Assembly (NCBI RefSeq): GCF_025961205.1
Contig: NZ_JAOQNH010000004.1
Location: 124,001-188,000 of the forward strand
Source: Azospirillum fermentarium
GTDB lineage: Bacteria > Pseudomonadota > Alphaproteobacteria > Azospirillales > Azospirillaceae
Reading direction: 5' to 3'
DNA length: 64,000 nt
Position 1 is the stretch's first letter, and each line of letters begins with the position of its first letter. Below the pieces are notes generated by a model. It did not search any database. It was given only the letters and a program-made list of their open reading frames with translations, and was not told the origin of the DNA. Both the position numbers and the translations under genes were made by a program. This document shows positions 26,958 through 37,223 of the stretch, piece by piece.

Positions 26958-27995
26958 TTGACAGTGGACGATAAGGGGCAGGCCAGCCACGGAAACGGGC
27001 TGGACGTGGTGACCGGCGGCGCCGGCTTCATCGGCAGCCATCTGGTCGAAGCCCTGCTTGCCCGCGGCCGCCGTGTGCGGGTGATCGACAATTTCTCCAC
27101 CGGACGCCCGGCCAATCTGGCCTTTCTCGGCAACCCGCCGGGATTGGAGGTGGTGGAGGGCGACATCGCCGCCCCCGGCGTGGCCGACGCCGGGCTGGCC
27201 GGGGCGGAACGGGTGTTTCATCTGGCCGCCATGGCCGATATCGTGCCGTCGATCCAGAACCCCGACGCGTACTTCCGCGCCAATGTGGACGGCACCTATG
27301 CCGTGTGCCGGGCGGCGCAGGCGGCGGGCGTGAAGCGGTTCGTCTACACCGCGTCCTCGTCGTGCTACGGCCTGCCCGACCGGTTTCCCACGCCCGAAGA
27401 CACCCCCTTCGACCCCCGCTATCCCTATGCGCTGACCAAGATGCTTGGGGAGCAGATCGCGCTGCATTGGGAACGGGTGTATGGCCTGCCCACCCTGTCG
27501 CTGCGGCTGTTCAACGTCTATGGCCCCCGCTCGCGGACCAGCGGCACCTATGGCGCGGTGTTCGGGGTGTTCCTGGCCCAGCGTCTGGCCGGCAAGCCGC
27601 TGACCATCGTGGGCGACGGCACCCAGACCCGTGATTTCACCTTTGTCACCGACGTGGTGCGCGCCTTTCTCATGGCCGCCGGCAGCCAGCGGTCGGGCGA
27701 GATCTACAACGTCGGCACCGGGCAGGCGCAAAGCGTCAACCGGCTGGTCGAACTGCTGGGCGTTACCGAGACCGTGCGCCTGCCCAAGCGGCCGGGGGAA
27801 CCCGACTGCACCCTGGCCGACACGGCCCGCATCCGCGAGCGCCTGGGCTGGGCGCCGCAGGTGCCGTTCGAAGAGGGCGTGCGGATCATGCTGGACCACA
27901 TCGATTACTGGCGCGAAGCCCCGGTGTGGACCCGCGACGGCATCGCCGAGGCGACCGCCGACTGGTTCAAGTATCTGGGGCGTCCGGCATCGTGA
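26958..27995 (+). CDS. NAD-dependent sugar epimerase/dehydratase (extended SDR)
   Basis: 345-residue extended SDR acting on a nucleotide sugar. TGGAGFIGSHLVEALL (about 19-34), DNFSTGRPANL, HLAAMADIVPSIQNPDAYF, SSSCYG and YALTK (the YxxxK pair) are clear. It is closest in style to UDP-glucose 4-epimerase and CDP-sugar dehydratase relatives; substrate unknown. The start is a TTG at 26958 after GGAG; a GTG at 26964 is possible. The extra tail after residue 315 (WREAPVWTRDGIAEATADWF) is not typical of GalE. Its stop overlaps the GTG start of the next gene (GTGA). Confidence 0.88.
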   Translation: MTVDDKGQASHGNGLDVVTGGAGFIGSHLVEALLARGRRVRVIDNFSTGRPANLAFLGNPPGLEVVEGDIAAPGVADAGLAGAERVFHLAAMADIVPSIQNPDAYFRANVDGTYAVCRAAQAAGVKRFVYTASSSCYGLPDRFPTPEDTPFDPRYPYALTKMLGEQIALHWERVYGLPTLSLRLFNVYGPRSRTSGTYGAVFGVFLAQRLAGKPLTIVGDGTQTRDFTFVTDVVRAFLMAAGSQRSGEIYNVGTGQAQSVNRLVELLGVTETVRLPKRPGEPDCTLADTARIRERLGWAPQVPFEEGVRIMLDHIDYWREAPVWTRDGIAEATADWFKYLGRPAS

Positions 27996-29575
27996 CCTCT
28001 CCCTCTCATCCCGCTTCCCCTTTTCCGCAGCGGACCGTCCGTCCGGCCCGCAGCAAGATCGTGTCGGTGGAGGATCTGCCGGGCATCGCCGCCCGTGCCA
28101 AGGCCGAGGGCAAGACGGTGGTCATGGCCCACGGCGTCTTCGACCTGCTGCACCTGGGCCATGTGCGTCACCTGGAAGCGGCGCGGCGGGAAGGGTCGGT
28201 GCTGATCGTCACCCTGACCGCGGATGCCTTCGTCAACAAGGGGCCGGGGCGTCCGGCGTTTCCCGAACATCTGCGCGCCGAAATGCTGGGGGCGCTGGAG
28301 TATGTGGACTGGGTTGCGGTCAACCACCAGCCCAGTGCCGAAGGGCTGTTGCGGTCGGTGGCGCCCAACGTCTATGTGAAGGGTGTGGAATACGCCGACG
28401 CCGGCGCCGACGTGACCGGCAAGATCACGCCCGAGCGCGAGGCGGTGGAAAGCGGGGGCGGGCGCATCGTCTTTACCGACGACGTGACCTTCAGCTCCTC
28501 CACGCTGATCAACAAGTATCTGAACGTCTATGATCCCTCGCTGCAGCGCTATCTGGACGAGATGCGCAGCCGGGGGGCGCTCGACGACCTGCTGGCGGCG
28601 GTGGAGGCGGTGCGCCATATGCGCGTGCTGTTCGTCGGCGACGCCATCGTCGATGAGTACAACTACGTCTCCCCCTTGGGCAAATCACCCAAGGAGAACA
28701 TGATCGCCACCCTGTTCCAGGAGCAGGAACGCTTTGCCGGCGGCGTGTTCGCCGCCGCCAACCACGCCGCCGGCCTGTGCGCCCAGGTGGATGTGATCAC
28801 CTGCCTGGGGGCAGCCGACGGGCACGAGGCGCTGGTGCGCGATTATCTGCGTCCCAACGTCGGCCTGACGGCGTTGTGGCGGGACACGGTGCCGACCACC
28901 CGCAAGGCGCGCTTCATCGACAGCTACTCCCTGCGCAAGCTGTTCGAAGTGTACCACATGGACGATTCCCCCATGCCCGAGCATCTGGACGCCACGCTGT
29001 GCGGCATCCTGGGGGAGCGGGCCGGGGATTACGATCTTGTGGTCGTCACCGATTTCGGCCATGGGCTGCTGAGCCGCACCGCGCGGCAGGTGCTGCAGGA
29101 CAAAGCCCGTTTCCTGGCGGTCAACACCCAGACCAACAGCGCCAACACCGGCTTCAACCTGATCAACAAATACGCCCGCGCCGATTTCGTCTGCCTCGAC
29201 AGCAACGAAGCCCGGCTGGCCACCCGCGACAAGTTTTCCGACATGGCGGACATCGCCGGGCGCACGCTGCCGACGGTGATCGACTGCCCCCGGCTGATCG
29301 TGACCCAGGGCAAGCATGGCTGCGTCGGTTTCGATGCGGCCGATGCCGGCGGCCCCTGCCGGGTGCCGGCGCTGACCAGCACCATCGTCGATACGGTGGG
29401 GGCGGGCGACGCCTTCTTCGCCGTGACGGCCCCCATGGTGGCGGCGGGCGTGCCCATGCCGCTGGTGGGCTTCCTCGGCAACGCCGCCGGCGCGCTGAAG
29501 GTGGGGATCGTCGGTCACCGCACCCCGGTGGAAAAGGCCCCCCTGGTCAAGTTCATCACGGCTCTCCTGAAGTAG
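27992..29575 (+). CDS. Nucleotidyltransferase-PfkB kinase fusion (HldE-like, swapped order)
   Basis: 527 residues. The N-terminal cytidylyltransferase-like domain has AHGVFDLLHLGHVRHLE (HLGH at 54-57) and a SSSTLINK motif. From about 210 there is a PfkB/ribokinase domain with FVGDAIVDEYNYV and the anion-hole motif DTVGAGDAFF (467-476). It could phosphorylate a sugar phosphate and transfer a nucleotide to it, as HldE does for ADP-heptose. In HldE the kinase comes first and the nucleotidyltransferase second, so the order here is reversed. GTG 27992 is the start, overlapping the stop of the SDR gene. It is 8 bp before the SIS isomerase. Confidence 0.9.
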   Translation: MTSPSHPASPFPQRTVRPARSKIVSVEDLPGIAARAKAEGKTVVMAHGVFDLLHLGHVRHLEAARREGSVLIVTLTADAFVNKGPGRPAFPEHLRAEMLGALEYVDWVAVNHQPSAEGLLRSVAPNVYVKGVEYADAGADVTGKITPEREAVESGGGRIVFTDDVTFSSSTLINKYLNVYDPSLQRYLDEMRSRGALDDLLAAVEAVRHMRVLFVGDAIVDEYNYVSPLGKSPKENMIATLFQEQERFAGGVFAAANHAAGLCAQVDVITCLGAADGHEALVRDYLRPNVGLTALWRDTVPTTRKARFIDSYSLRKLFEVYHMDDSPMPEHLDATLCGILGERAGDYDLVVVTDFGHGLLSRTARQVLQDKARFLAVNTQTNSANTGFNLINKYARADFVCLDSNEARLATRDKFSDMADIAGRTLPTVIDCPRLIVTQGKHGCVGFDAADAGGPCRVPALTSTIVDTVGAGDAFFAVTAPMVAAGVPMPLVGFLGNAAGALKVGIVGHRTPVEKAPLVKFITALLK

Positions 29576-29583
29576 GCGCGTCC

Positions 29584-30192
29584 ATGACCGTTCCGCCCGC
29601 TGCGCGCGATCTCGATGCCTACTTCGCCACCCTCTCGGCCCTTCCGCGCCGGACCGCGGTGACCGATGCCGCGGGGGACGCGCTGGATCTGGCCGCCGGC
29701 ATGGGCCGGGTGGCCGGGCTGCTCGGCGGGTTGGCGGCGGGGGAAAACCGCGTCTTCTTCATCGGCAACGGCGGGTCCGCCGGCATCGCCAGCCATGCGG
29801 CCATCGATTATTCCAAGAACGGCGGCTTTCCGGCCCTGGCCTTGACCGATGGCGCGGCCCTGACCTGCCTGGGCAACGATTATGGGTACGACGAGGTCTT
29901 CGCCCGCCAACTGGAGTTCCACGCCCGCCGGGGCGATGTGCTGATGGCGGTGTCCAGTTCCGGGGCGTCGGCCAATATCCTGAAGGCCGTGGCGGCGGCC
30001 CGGGCGCGCGGATGCCGGGTGGTGACTTTCAGCGGCTTTTCCCCCGCCAACCCGCTGCGCCGGCTGGGGGACGTGAATTTCTATGTGGACAACGGCGAAT
30101 ACGGGTTCGTCGAGATCTTTCACCTGACCCTGATCCATGCCGTGCTCGACCTCGGCACCGGCTGGCGGGCGGCGATGCGGACGGCGGAGTAG
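29584..30192 (+). CDS. SIS-domain sugar isomerase (GmhA-like)
   Basis: 202-residue SIS protein. FFIGNGGSAGIASHAAIDY and VLMAVSSSGASANILKAV are the two phosphosugar-binding loops seen in GmhA (sedoheptulose-7-phosphate isomerase), and FVEIFHLTLIHAVLD is the C-terminal helix. By family it interconverts a keto- and aldo-sugar phosphate. Together with transketolase and the kinase/nucleotidyltransferase it suggests a C7 or related sugar. ATG 29584; six bases separate its stop from the next ATG. Confidence 0.9.
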   Translation: MTVPPAARDLDAYFATLSALPRRTAVTDAAGDALDLAAGMGRVAGLLGGLAAGENRVFFIGNGGSAGIASHAAIDYSKNGGFPALALTDGAALTCLGNDYGYDEVFARQLEFHARRGDVLMAVSSSGASANILKAVAAARARGCRVVTFSGFSPANPLRRLGDVNFYVDNGEYGFVEIFHLTLIHAVLDLGTGWRAAMRTAE

Positions 30193-30198
30193 GGGACG

Positions 30199-31200
30199 AT
30201 GGCGGACAGGAACTGGTCGGTTCTGGTGACGGGCGGCGCCGGCTATGTGGGGGCGGCGCTGGTGCCCAAGCTGCTGGCCGCCGGCCACCGGGTCACGGTG
30301 CTGGATCTTTATCTCTATGGCGAAGCGGCGCTGGACGGTGTGCGTGGCCACCCCGCCCTGCGGGAGGTGAAGGGCGACCTGCGCGATCCGGCGGCGGTGG
30401 CGGATGCCCTTGCGGGATGCGACGCGGTGATCCATCTGGCCTGCATCTCCAACGACCCGTCGTTCGAGCTGAACCCGGAGCTGGGCGCGTCCATCAACCA
30501 CCGTGCGTTCCGCCCGTTGGTTCGGGCGGCCAAGGCGGCGGGGGTGAAGCGGTTCGTCTACGCCTCCTCGTCCTCGGTCTATGGGATCAAGGAAGGGGTG
30601 GAGGTAACCGAGGATCTGCCGCTGGAGCCGCTGACCGACTATTCCCGCTTCAAGGCCCTGTGCGAACGGGAGCTGGAGGAGGAACGGGAACCGGGCTTCG
30701 TCACCCTGACCGTGCGCCCGGCCACCGTGTGCGGCTATTCCCCCCGCCAGCGGCTGGACGTGATCGTCAACATCCTGACCAACCACGCGGTCAACAACGG
30801 GCGGGTCAAGGTGCTGGGGGGCAGCCAGCTCCGCCCCAACATCCACATCGACGACATGTGCGCCTTCTACCTGAACGCCCTGCAATGGGCCGACGGGGAC
30901 ATCGACGGGCGCGTCTACAACGTGGGCTTCGAGAACCATTCGGTGATGCAGCTGGCCCAGATGGTCCGCGCCGCCGTCGGCCCGCAGGTGGAAATGGAGA
31001 TCGCCCCCACCGACGATCCCCGTTCCTACCACATCTCGTCGGAAAAGATCCGGCGGGAGCTGGGCTTCGCCACCGCCCACACCATCGAGGATGCGGTGCG
31101 CGGGCTGGTGGCGGCGTTCGCCGCCGGCAAGCTGCCGGATTCCCTGACCGATCCGCGCTATTACAACATCCGCACCATGCAGGCGCTCAATCTGGTCTGA
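30199..31200 (+). CDS. NAD-dependent sugar epimerase (extended SDR)
   Basis: 333-residue extended SDR. VTGGAGYVGAALVPKLL (about 9-25), HLACISNDPSFELNP, SSSSVYG and YSRFK (YxxxK) are present. RPATVCGYSPRQRLDVIVNI is typical of a subgroup found in glycosylation loci with SIS and PfkB genes. It probably modifies the same sugar as its upstream neighbours. Last gene of the tight 26958-31200 operon; 114 bp then separate it from the TPR-GT41 gene. Confidence 0.9.
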   Translation: MADRNWSVLVTGGAGYVGAALVPKLLAAGHRVTVLDLYLYGEAALDGVRGHPALREVKGDLRDPAAVADALAGCDAVIHLACISNDPSFELNPELGASINHRAFRPLVRAAKAAGVKRFVYASSSSVYGIKEGVEVTEDLPLEPLTDYSRFKALCERELEEEREPGFVTLTVRPATVCGYSPRQRLDVIVNILTNHAVNNGRVKVLGGSQLRPNIHIDDMCAFYLNALQWADGDIDGRVYNVGFENHSVMQLAQMVRAAVGPQVEMEIAPTDDPRSYHISSEKIRRELGFATAHTIEDAVRGLVAAFAAGKLPDSLTDPRYYNIRTMQALNLV

Positions 31201-31314
31201 CGGCCGGAAGAGGGTTCGGGCCTTGATTTCCGGGCAGGTGTCCCGCACTTTGCCGCCCTGCTGCTGGAGCGCTCCGGCCTCTCTCAACCGCTTTTCCGTC
31301 AAGGTCGTCCGTCC

Positions 31315-33003
31315 ATGCCCCTTCCGCCCCCCTCATCCCGCACCGTGGCCGTTCTGACCCAGGCTCAGGCGCTGATGCAGCGCGGTCAGGCGGCGGCGGC
31401 CATGAAGCTGTGCGAGCAGGCGGTGGAGGGGGAGAACGGCGATCCCCTCCTGCTGTTGGAGATGATCAATCTCTACCTGCATCTGGGCCGGCATGACGAC
31501 GCCTATCAAGCCGGGCTGAAGGTGCTGGAGATCGACCCGGAGGAGCCGTCGGCTCACTTCAACATGGGCTTGGCCGGTATGCGCACCAACCGGTACGAGG
31601 CGGCCCTGGGCCATTTCCAGACGGTGCTGAAGCATGACCCGCAGAACGTCCGCGCGCTGACCAATCTGGGCGGTGTCTATTTCGGCCTCGGCTTCATCAA
31701 GGAATCCCTGGCTCAGTACCGCGAGGCGCTGCGCCTTGACGAATCCGTGCCCGGCATCTGGCAGAACTACATCTCGATCCTGAACTACGACGAGGAGGCG
31801 CCGCTGTCCTTCGTCATGGACCAGCATCGCGTGGTGGGAGAAAAGCTTCAGGCCATGGCCGGGCCGCGCCCCGCCGCCTATGCCAACGATCCGTCGCCCA
31901 ACCGCCGGCTGCGCATCGGCTATCTGTCGGGCGATTTCATCATGCACCCGGCCTCGCACTATGTGGAGCCGGTGCTGCGGCTGCATGACAAGAACGTCAT
32001 CGATCTCTACGCCTATTCCCTCATCACCTGGTCCGATCCGGTGACCGAGAGCTTCCGGTCCTGCGTGCCCAACTGGCGCGACGTCGGCATGCTGGGCGAC
32101 GATCAGCTTTTCGACCTGATCCAGGCCGACAAGATCGACATCCTGATCGATCTGTCGGGCCATACGGCGCGTAACCGCATCCTGACCGTGGCCCGCAAGC
32201 CGGCCCCCGTGATGGTCAACTGGATCGGTTATCTGAACACGCTGGGCATTCCGGGCATCGACTATTCCCTGCTCGATCCCCACCTGCTGTCGCCGGCGGC
32301 CGATGCCGGGTTCGTGGACCGCCCGTGGGCGTTGCCGGAAACCGCCTATTGCTACACGCCGCTGGTGACGTACCGCCGCCCGGCGCCGTCGCCGGTCTTC
32401 CGCAAGGGGCACATCACCTTCGGCTGTTTCAACAACCCGGCCAAGCTGTCGCAGGCGGCGTTCGCCGCGTGGGCCGAAATCCTCCACAGCCTGCCCGACA
32501 GCCATCTGATCTTCAAATACAAGACCTTCGACAGCCCCATGGTGCAGAACCGGGTTCTGCGCGCCATGGCCGCCCATGGCATCGGGCCGGACCGGCTGTC
32601 CTTCCAGGGATACTCGCCCCTGGGGCCGTTCCTGGACGGTTTCGCCGACATCGACATCGCGCTCGACACCTTCCCCTACACCGGCGTCACCACCACCATG
32701 CACACCTTGTGGGTGGGCACACCCATGGTGACGCTGACCGGCGACACGCCGATGCAGCGGTTCGGGCGTTCGGCGCTGCTCAGCATCGGGCGGCCCGACT
32801 GGATCGCCGCATCGCCCAAGGATTATGTCGCCATCGCGTTGCGGCTGGCCGAAGAGGTCAAAGCCGACCCCGGCCTGCGGCAGAAGGTGCAGCGGCGGAT
32901 GCACTCTTCCTCGATGATGCGGCACGAAATCTTCGTGCGGAATCTCGAAACCGCTTACCGTGCCATGTGGCAGGCCTGGTGCACACGCCAGGGTGCGGCC
33001 TGA
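31315..33003 (+). CDS. TPR-SPINDLY/OGT-type glycosyltransferase (GT41)
   Basis: 562 residues with about four TPR units (residues 10-165) and a full GT41 region: IGYLSGDFIMHPASHYVEPV with the conserved His, IDILIDLSGHTARNRILTVA, MVNWIGYLNTLGIPGIDYSL, FGCFNNPAKLSQAAF with the conserved Lys and IALDTFPYTGVTTTMHTLWV. Likely modifies Ser/Thr of a protein; nothing shows the sugar donor. ATG 31315. It is followed 34 bp later by a second GT41 gene on the same strand, so the pair may work on the same target. Confidence 0.9.
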   Translation: MPLPPPSSRTVAVLTQAQALMQRGQAAAAMKLCEQAVEGENGDPLLLLEMINLYLHLGRHDDAYQAGLKVLEIDPEEPSAHFNMGLAGMRTNRYEAALGHFQTVLKHDPQNVRALTNLGGVYFGLGFIKESLAQYREALRLDESVPGIWQNYISILNYDEEAPLSFVMDQHRVVGEKLQAMAGPRPAAYANDPSPNRRLRIGYLSGDFIMHPASHYVEPVLRLHDKNVIDLYAYSLITWSDPVTESFRSCVPNWRDVGMLGDDQLFDLIQADKIDILIDLSGHTARNRILTVARKPAPVMVNWIGYLNTLGIPGIDYSLLDPHLLSPAADAGFVDRPWALPETAYCYTPLVTYRRPAPSPVFRKGHITFGCFNNPAKLSQAAFAAWAEILHSLPDSHLIFKYKTFDSPMVQNRVLRAMAAHGIGPDRLSFQGYSPLGPFLDGFADIDIALDTFPYTGVTTTMHTLWVGTPMVTLTGDTPMQRFGRSALLSIGRPDWIAASPKDYVAIALRLAEEVKADPGLRQKVQRRMHSSSMMRHEIFVRNLETAYRAMWQAWCTRQGAA

Positions 33004-33037
33004 TCCTGCCGGCCTTCCCGGAACGGAGCGGTATGCC

Positions 33038-35092
33038 ATGACGGAGACCCCGGCCTCTCCCGGTCTTGCCCTGGCCGACGCCTTCAATATGGCGGCGGCT
33101 TTGTTCAACGCCGGCCGCCATGCGGACGCCGCCGTGATGGCGGAGCGTATCCTGGCCCATGCCCCCGGCCATCCGGACTCCCTGCATCTCCTGGGTCTGG
33201 TCCGCCGTTTCCAGAACCGGCCGGAAGAGGCGGTGGCCCTGTTTGAAGAGGCGCTCCGCCACAAACAGACACCGGCGTTTCTGTCCAACTATGCGTCCGT
33301 CCTGACCATGGTGGGGCGCCACGCCGATGCGGCGGTGGTCATCCGGGCGGCGGCGGAGATGGCGGGGACCGATGCCGCCCTGTTTTTCAATCTGGGGATC
33401 ATCCTTCGCAGTGTGGGCCAGCTTCGGGAGGCGGAGGATGCCTTCCGGAAGGCTGGCCGCCTCGATCCCGCGTCGGCCGCCGCTCATCACAGCCGCGGCA
33501 TGATCCTTTTCGATCTCGGGAATCACGAGGCTGCCGTTGCGGCGCTCCAGGCCGCCGTTGTCGCCGACCCGGCCTATGCCGGGGCGTTGACGGCACTTGG
33601 CTATGTCCTGAGCCGCCTGCACCGCCATGCCGAGGCGGTATCGCACCATTGGCATGCCTTGCTCCTGGAACCGGCGCGGCTGGAAAGCGCGGTTCATGCC
33701 ATGGACGTGGGGCGCTATTGCCTGATGTTCGACCGGCAGCCGGCGCTGCAGGACGGGATGGCCCGTGCGGTGCGGATGGCGTTGGAAACCGGCGGCGGCG
33801 ACGTGGATTGGAGGTTGTTGAGCAGCGTCCTCTACCGTCATCTTTACCGCCCGCTTCCCGATGCGGCCCGCACGATGGCGGAACAGGCTTTCGGCCGGCG
33901 GCTGGCCGCGGCGGCACCGGAGAACGCGGCTCCCTTCGCGGTGCCGGCGATGCGCCCGGCGCGGCTGCGCGTCGGCTATCTGTCGGTTCATCTGAAGAAC
34001 CATCCCATCGGGCAGGTCACCCTGTCGCTGTTCGCCGCGCACGACCGCGCGCGGTTCGAGATCCATGGCTTCACCCATGTGGCCGGAGTGCCGGCGGACG
34101 ATGCCTATGCGGCCCGCCACAGGGCCGGCTTCGACCATGTGCATGACATCACAGGTCTGGCAGGCGCGGACATCGCCGCGCGCATCCGGGCCGCAGGGGT
34201 CGATGTGCTCGTCTATCTCGACGGGCACATGGACAAGGAAGGGCTGGTGGCCATGGCCTGCCGCCCGGCGCCGGTGCGGGTGTTCTGGCTGGGGCATGCC
34301 GGCGGCCTGGGCACGGTGGCGGCCGACTATCTGCTGGCCGACCGGGTGGTGGTTCCCTTCGGCGAAGAGGGACGCTATGGCGAAGCGGTGGTCCGGCTGC
34401 CGGTCTGTTACCATTCCGCCGACCGCCACCCCATCAATCCGGTGCGTCCCCGCCATGAATATGGGCTTCCCGAAGACGCCGTCGTCTTTTGCGCCTTCAA
34501 CAACACGGAAAAAGTGGACGGCGCCGTCTTCACCCATTGGATGGAGATCCTGCGGCGGGTGGAGGGCAGCGTTCTGTGGCTGTCAAGGGCGGGTGGGCTG
34601 GACGGCCCGCGCCACAGCATGACCCGTTTCGCGTCCGAAGCCGGGATCGATCCGGCCCGCATCATCATGGCCAGCCGGGTGGCGGACAAGGCCGATCACT
34701 ACGCCCGCCATCAGGCGGCGGACCTGTTCCTCGATACCTGGACCATGAACGCATCCACCACGGCGCTCGATGCCCTGTGGTCGGGGCTGCCGATGGTGAC
34801 GCTGGCAGGGAACTGTTTTTCCAACCGCATCGCGTCGTCCATGCTGACCGCCGTGGGGCTGGAAGACATGATTTGCCCGACACCGCAGGCTTATGTCGCC
34901 CTGGCCGAGGCGCTGGCCCTCAATCCCCAGGCGCTGGCGGTGGTGCGGGCGCGGCTGTGGGCCTCCCGGGAAACGGCCCCCTTGTTCGACATGCCCCGTT
35001 TCGCCGCCAAGATGGAAGCGGCTTTCGATGCCATGTGGGACCGCTGGCGGCGCGGCTTGCCGGCGGAAGGCTTTTCCATTCCCGAGCGCTGA
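33038..35092 (+). CDS. TPR-SPINDLY/OGT-type glycosyltransferase (GT41), divergent
   Basis: 684 residues. Six or so TPR units (1-230), a helical linker, then GT41: VGYLSVHLKNHPIGQVTLSL (His kept, but the usual SGDF is SVHL), VDVLVYLDGHMDKEGLVAMA (the usual DLSGHT is changed), FCAFNNTEKVDGAVF and LFLDTWTMNASTTALDALWS. It is the most divergent of the three TPR-GT41 enzymes here, so donor or acceptor may differ. ATG 33038 has GGAG nine bases upstream; the frame is open further upstream into the previous gene. It ends 3 bp from the convergent SDR gene. Confidence 0.87.
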   Translation: MTETPASPGLALADAFNMAAALFNAGRHADAAVMAERILAHAPGHPDSLHLLGLVRRFQNRPEEAVALFEEALRHKQTPAFLSNYASVLTMVGRHADAAVVIRAAAEMAGTDAALFFNLGIILRSVGQLREAEDAFRKAGRLDPASAAAHHSRGMILFDLGNHEAAVAALQAAVVADPAYAGALTALGYVLSRLHRHAEAVSHHWHALLLEPARLESAVHAMDVGRYCLMFDRQPALQDGMARAVRMALETGGGDVDWRLLSSVLYRHLYRPLPDAARTMAEQAFGRRLAAAAPENAAPFAVPAMRPARLRVGYLSVHLKNHPIGQVTLSLFAAHDRARFEIHGFTHVAGVPADDAYAARHRAGFDHVHDITGLAGADIAARIRAAGVDVLVYLDGHMDKEGLVAMACRPAPVRVFWLGHAGGLGTVAADYLLADRVVVPFGEEGRYGEAVVRLPVCYHSADRHPINPVRPRHEYGLPEDAVVFCAFNNTEKVDGAVFTHWMEILRRVEGSVLWLSRAGGLDGPRHSMTRFASEAGIDPARIIMASRVADKADHYARHQAADLFLDTWTMNASTTALDALWSGLPMVTLAGNCFSNRIASSMLTAVGLEDMICPTPQAYVALAEALALNPQALAVVRARLWASRETAPLFDMPRFAAKMEAAFDAMWDRWRRGLPAEGFSIPER

Positions 35093-35095
35093 CGG

Positions 35096-36046
35096 TCAGG
35101 GGACGGGAACCGCAGGGACCGCATGATCGCGGTGGAAACGGTAGGCGCGGGCGACGGCTTCTCTCCACGGCACCTGGGGGGACCATTCCAGCACCCGGCG
35201 GGCACGGGTGATGTCCAGAACCACGGCCGGCACATCAACAGGCCGTCCAGGGCGGAAATCGCGCACCAGGGGCCGGCCGGCGGCGGCTTCCATGGCGTCG
35301 GCCACGTCAAGAACGCTGCGTCCCTCGCCGCTGCCGATGTTGATGACACGCTCGGCGAGAGCCGGGACGGTACCAGCCTGTATCAGGGCGGCGGTCACGT
35401 CGTCGATGTGGACGTAATCGCGCACGATGCTGCCGTCGCCCCAGATCACCAACGGCTCGCCGTGGGCGGCGGCGGCGGCGAAGGCCGCGACGACACCCTG
35501 CTGCCGGCGGCTGACCTGCCCCTCGCCGAACGGGTTCGCCACCCGCAGGACACAATAATCCAGCCCGTGCAGATGGTGGTACAGGTGCAGGTACTTCTCG
35601 ATCGCCAGCTTGTTGATGCCGTAGGCGCAGATGGGATCGGTGGGGAAATCCTCGGCGATGGGCAGCCGGTTCTGGACCCCATAGACCGTTCCCCCCGACG
35701 ACACGAACACCACCCGTTTCACCCCTGCCGCCACCGCGGCATCGAGAAACGCGATGGTGCCGATCACCGTGTCCGCCACGTCCTCCGCCGGGGCGGCGTT
35801 GGAACGGGCGGGCGACGTGCTGCCGATCAGATGATAGGCCACGGTGCAGCCGCCGAGCGCCCGGACCAGCCGGCCCCGGTCGGTGAAATCACCGATGTGC
35901 CAGGCGATACCGTCGGTGTCCGCCGTGCCGGCGGGACGCTCCGAGGTCATGCCCGGCGGCGGATGGCCAAAGGCCGTCACCTCATGACCGCCGAGCCGCA
36001 AGGCACGCCGCAGGTGTGTGCCAAGGAAGCCTCCGGCACCCAGCAC
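35096..36046 (-). CDS. NAD-dependent epimerase/dehydratase (extended SDR)
   Basis: 316 residues as drawn. LGAGGFLGTHLRRAL is the NAD loop, HLIGSTSPARSNAAP, VSSGGTVYG and YGINK (YxxxK) follow; similar to WbpP/GalE-type UDP-sugar epimerases. The start is uncertain. GTG 36046 would begin in the middle of the first beta strand, and the in-frame codons just before it read AQRALV, as expected for a real N-terminus. No ATG, GTG or TTG is found further up before the preceding gene, but a CTG overlaps its stop at 36106. The protein may therefore use a rare start codon and be about 20 residues longer. Confidence 0.85.
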   Translation of the reverse strand: MLGAGGFLGTHLRRALRLGGHEVTAFGHPPPGMTSERPAGTADTDGIAWHIGDFTDRGRLVRALGGCTVAYHLIGSTSPARSNAAPAEDVADTVIGTIAFLDAAVAAGVKRVVFVSSGGTVYGVQNRLPIAEDFPTDPICAYGINKLAIEKYLHLYHHLHGLDYCVLRVANPFGEGQVSRRQQGVVAAFAAAAAHGEPLVIWGDGSIVRDYVHIDDVTAALIQAGTVPALAERVINIGSGEGRSVLDVADAMEAAAGRPLVRDFRPGRPVDVPAVVLDITRARRVLEWSPQVPWREAVARAYRFHRDHAVPAVPVP

Positions 36047-36102
36047 CAGAGCGCGCTGAGCCTGCGAAGCGGGACCGGTGCCGGAGAAGGGGGCGGCGGG
36101 GA

Positions 36103-37074
<972 letters not shown>

Positions 37075-37223
37075 AGGCCGCGTCTCGTCAAGAGAGGGAA
37101 AGGGGGTGGCGGACAGCAAGGGCCGCGCCGGCAGCGCGCATTATAGAAAGGGAAACGCACGCCGCGTCCAGCACGAACAGGGGTGGAAATCCCGCGCAGC
37201 GCTCCAAAGCCGTACAGCCCGCC

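Noticed and set aside
28777..29583. Upstream extension of the SIS frame by over 260 residues.
   Set aside because: This part is a shadow of the PfkB kinase frame; the real SIS start is ATG 29584.
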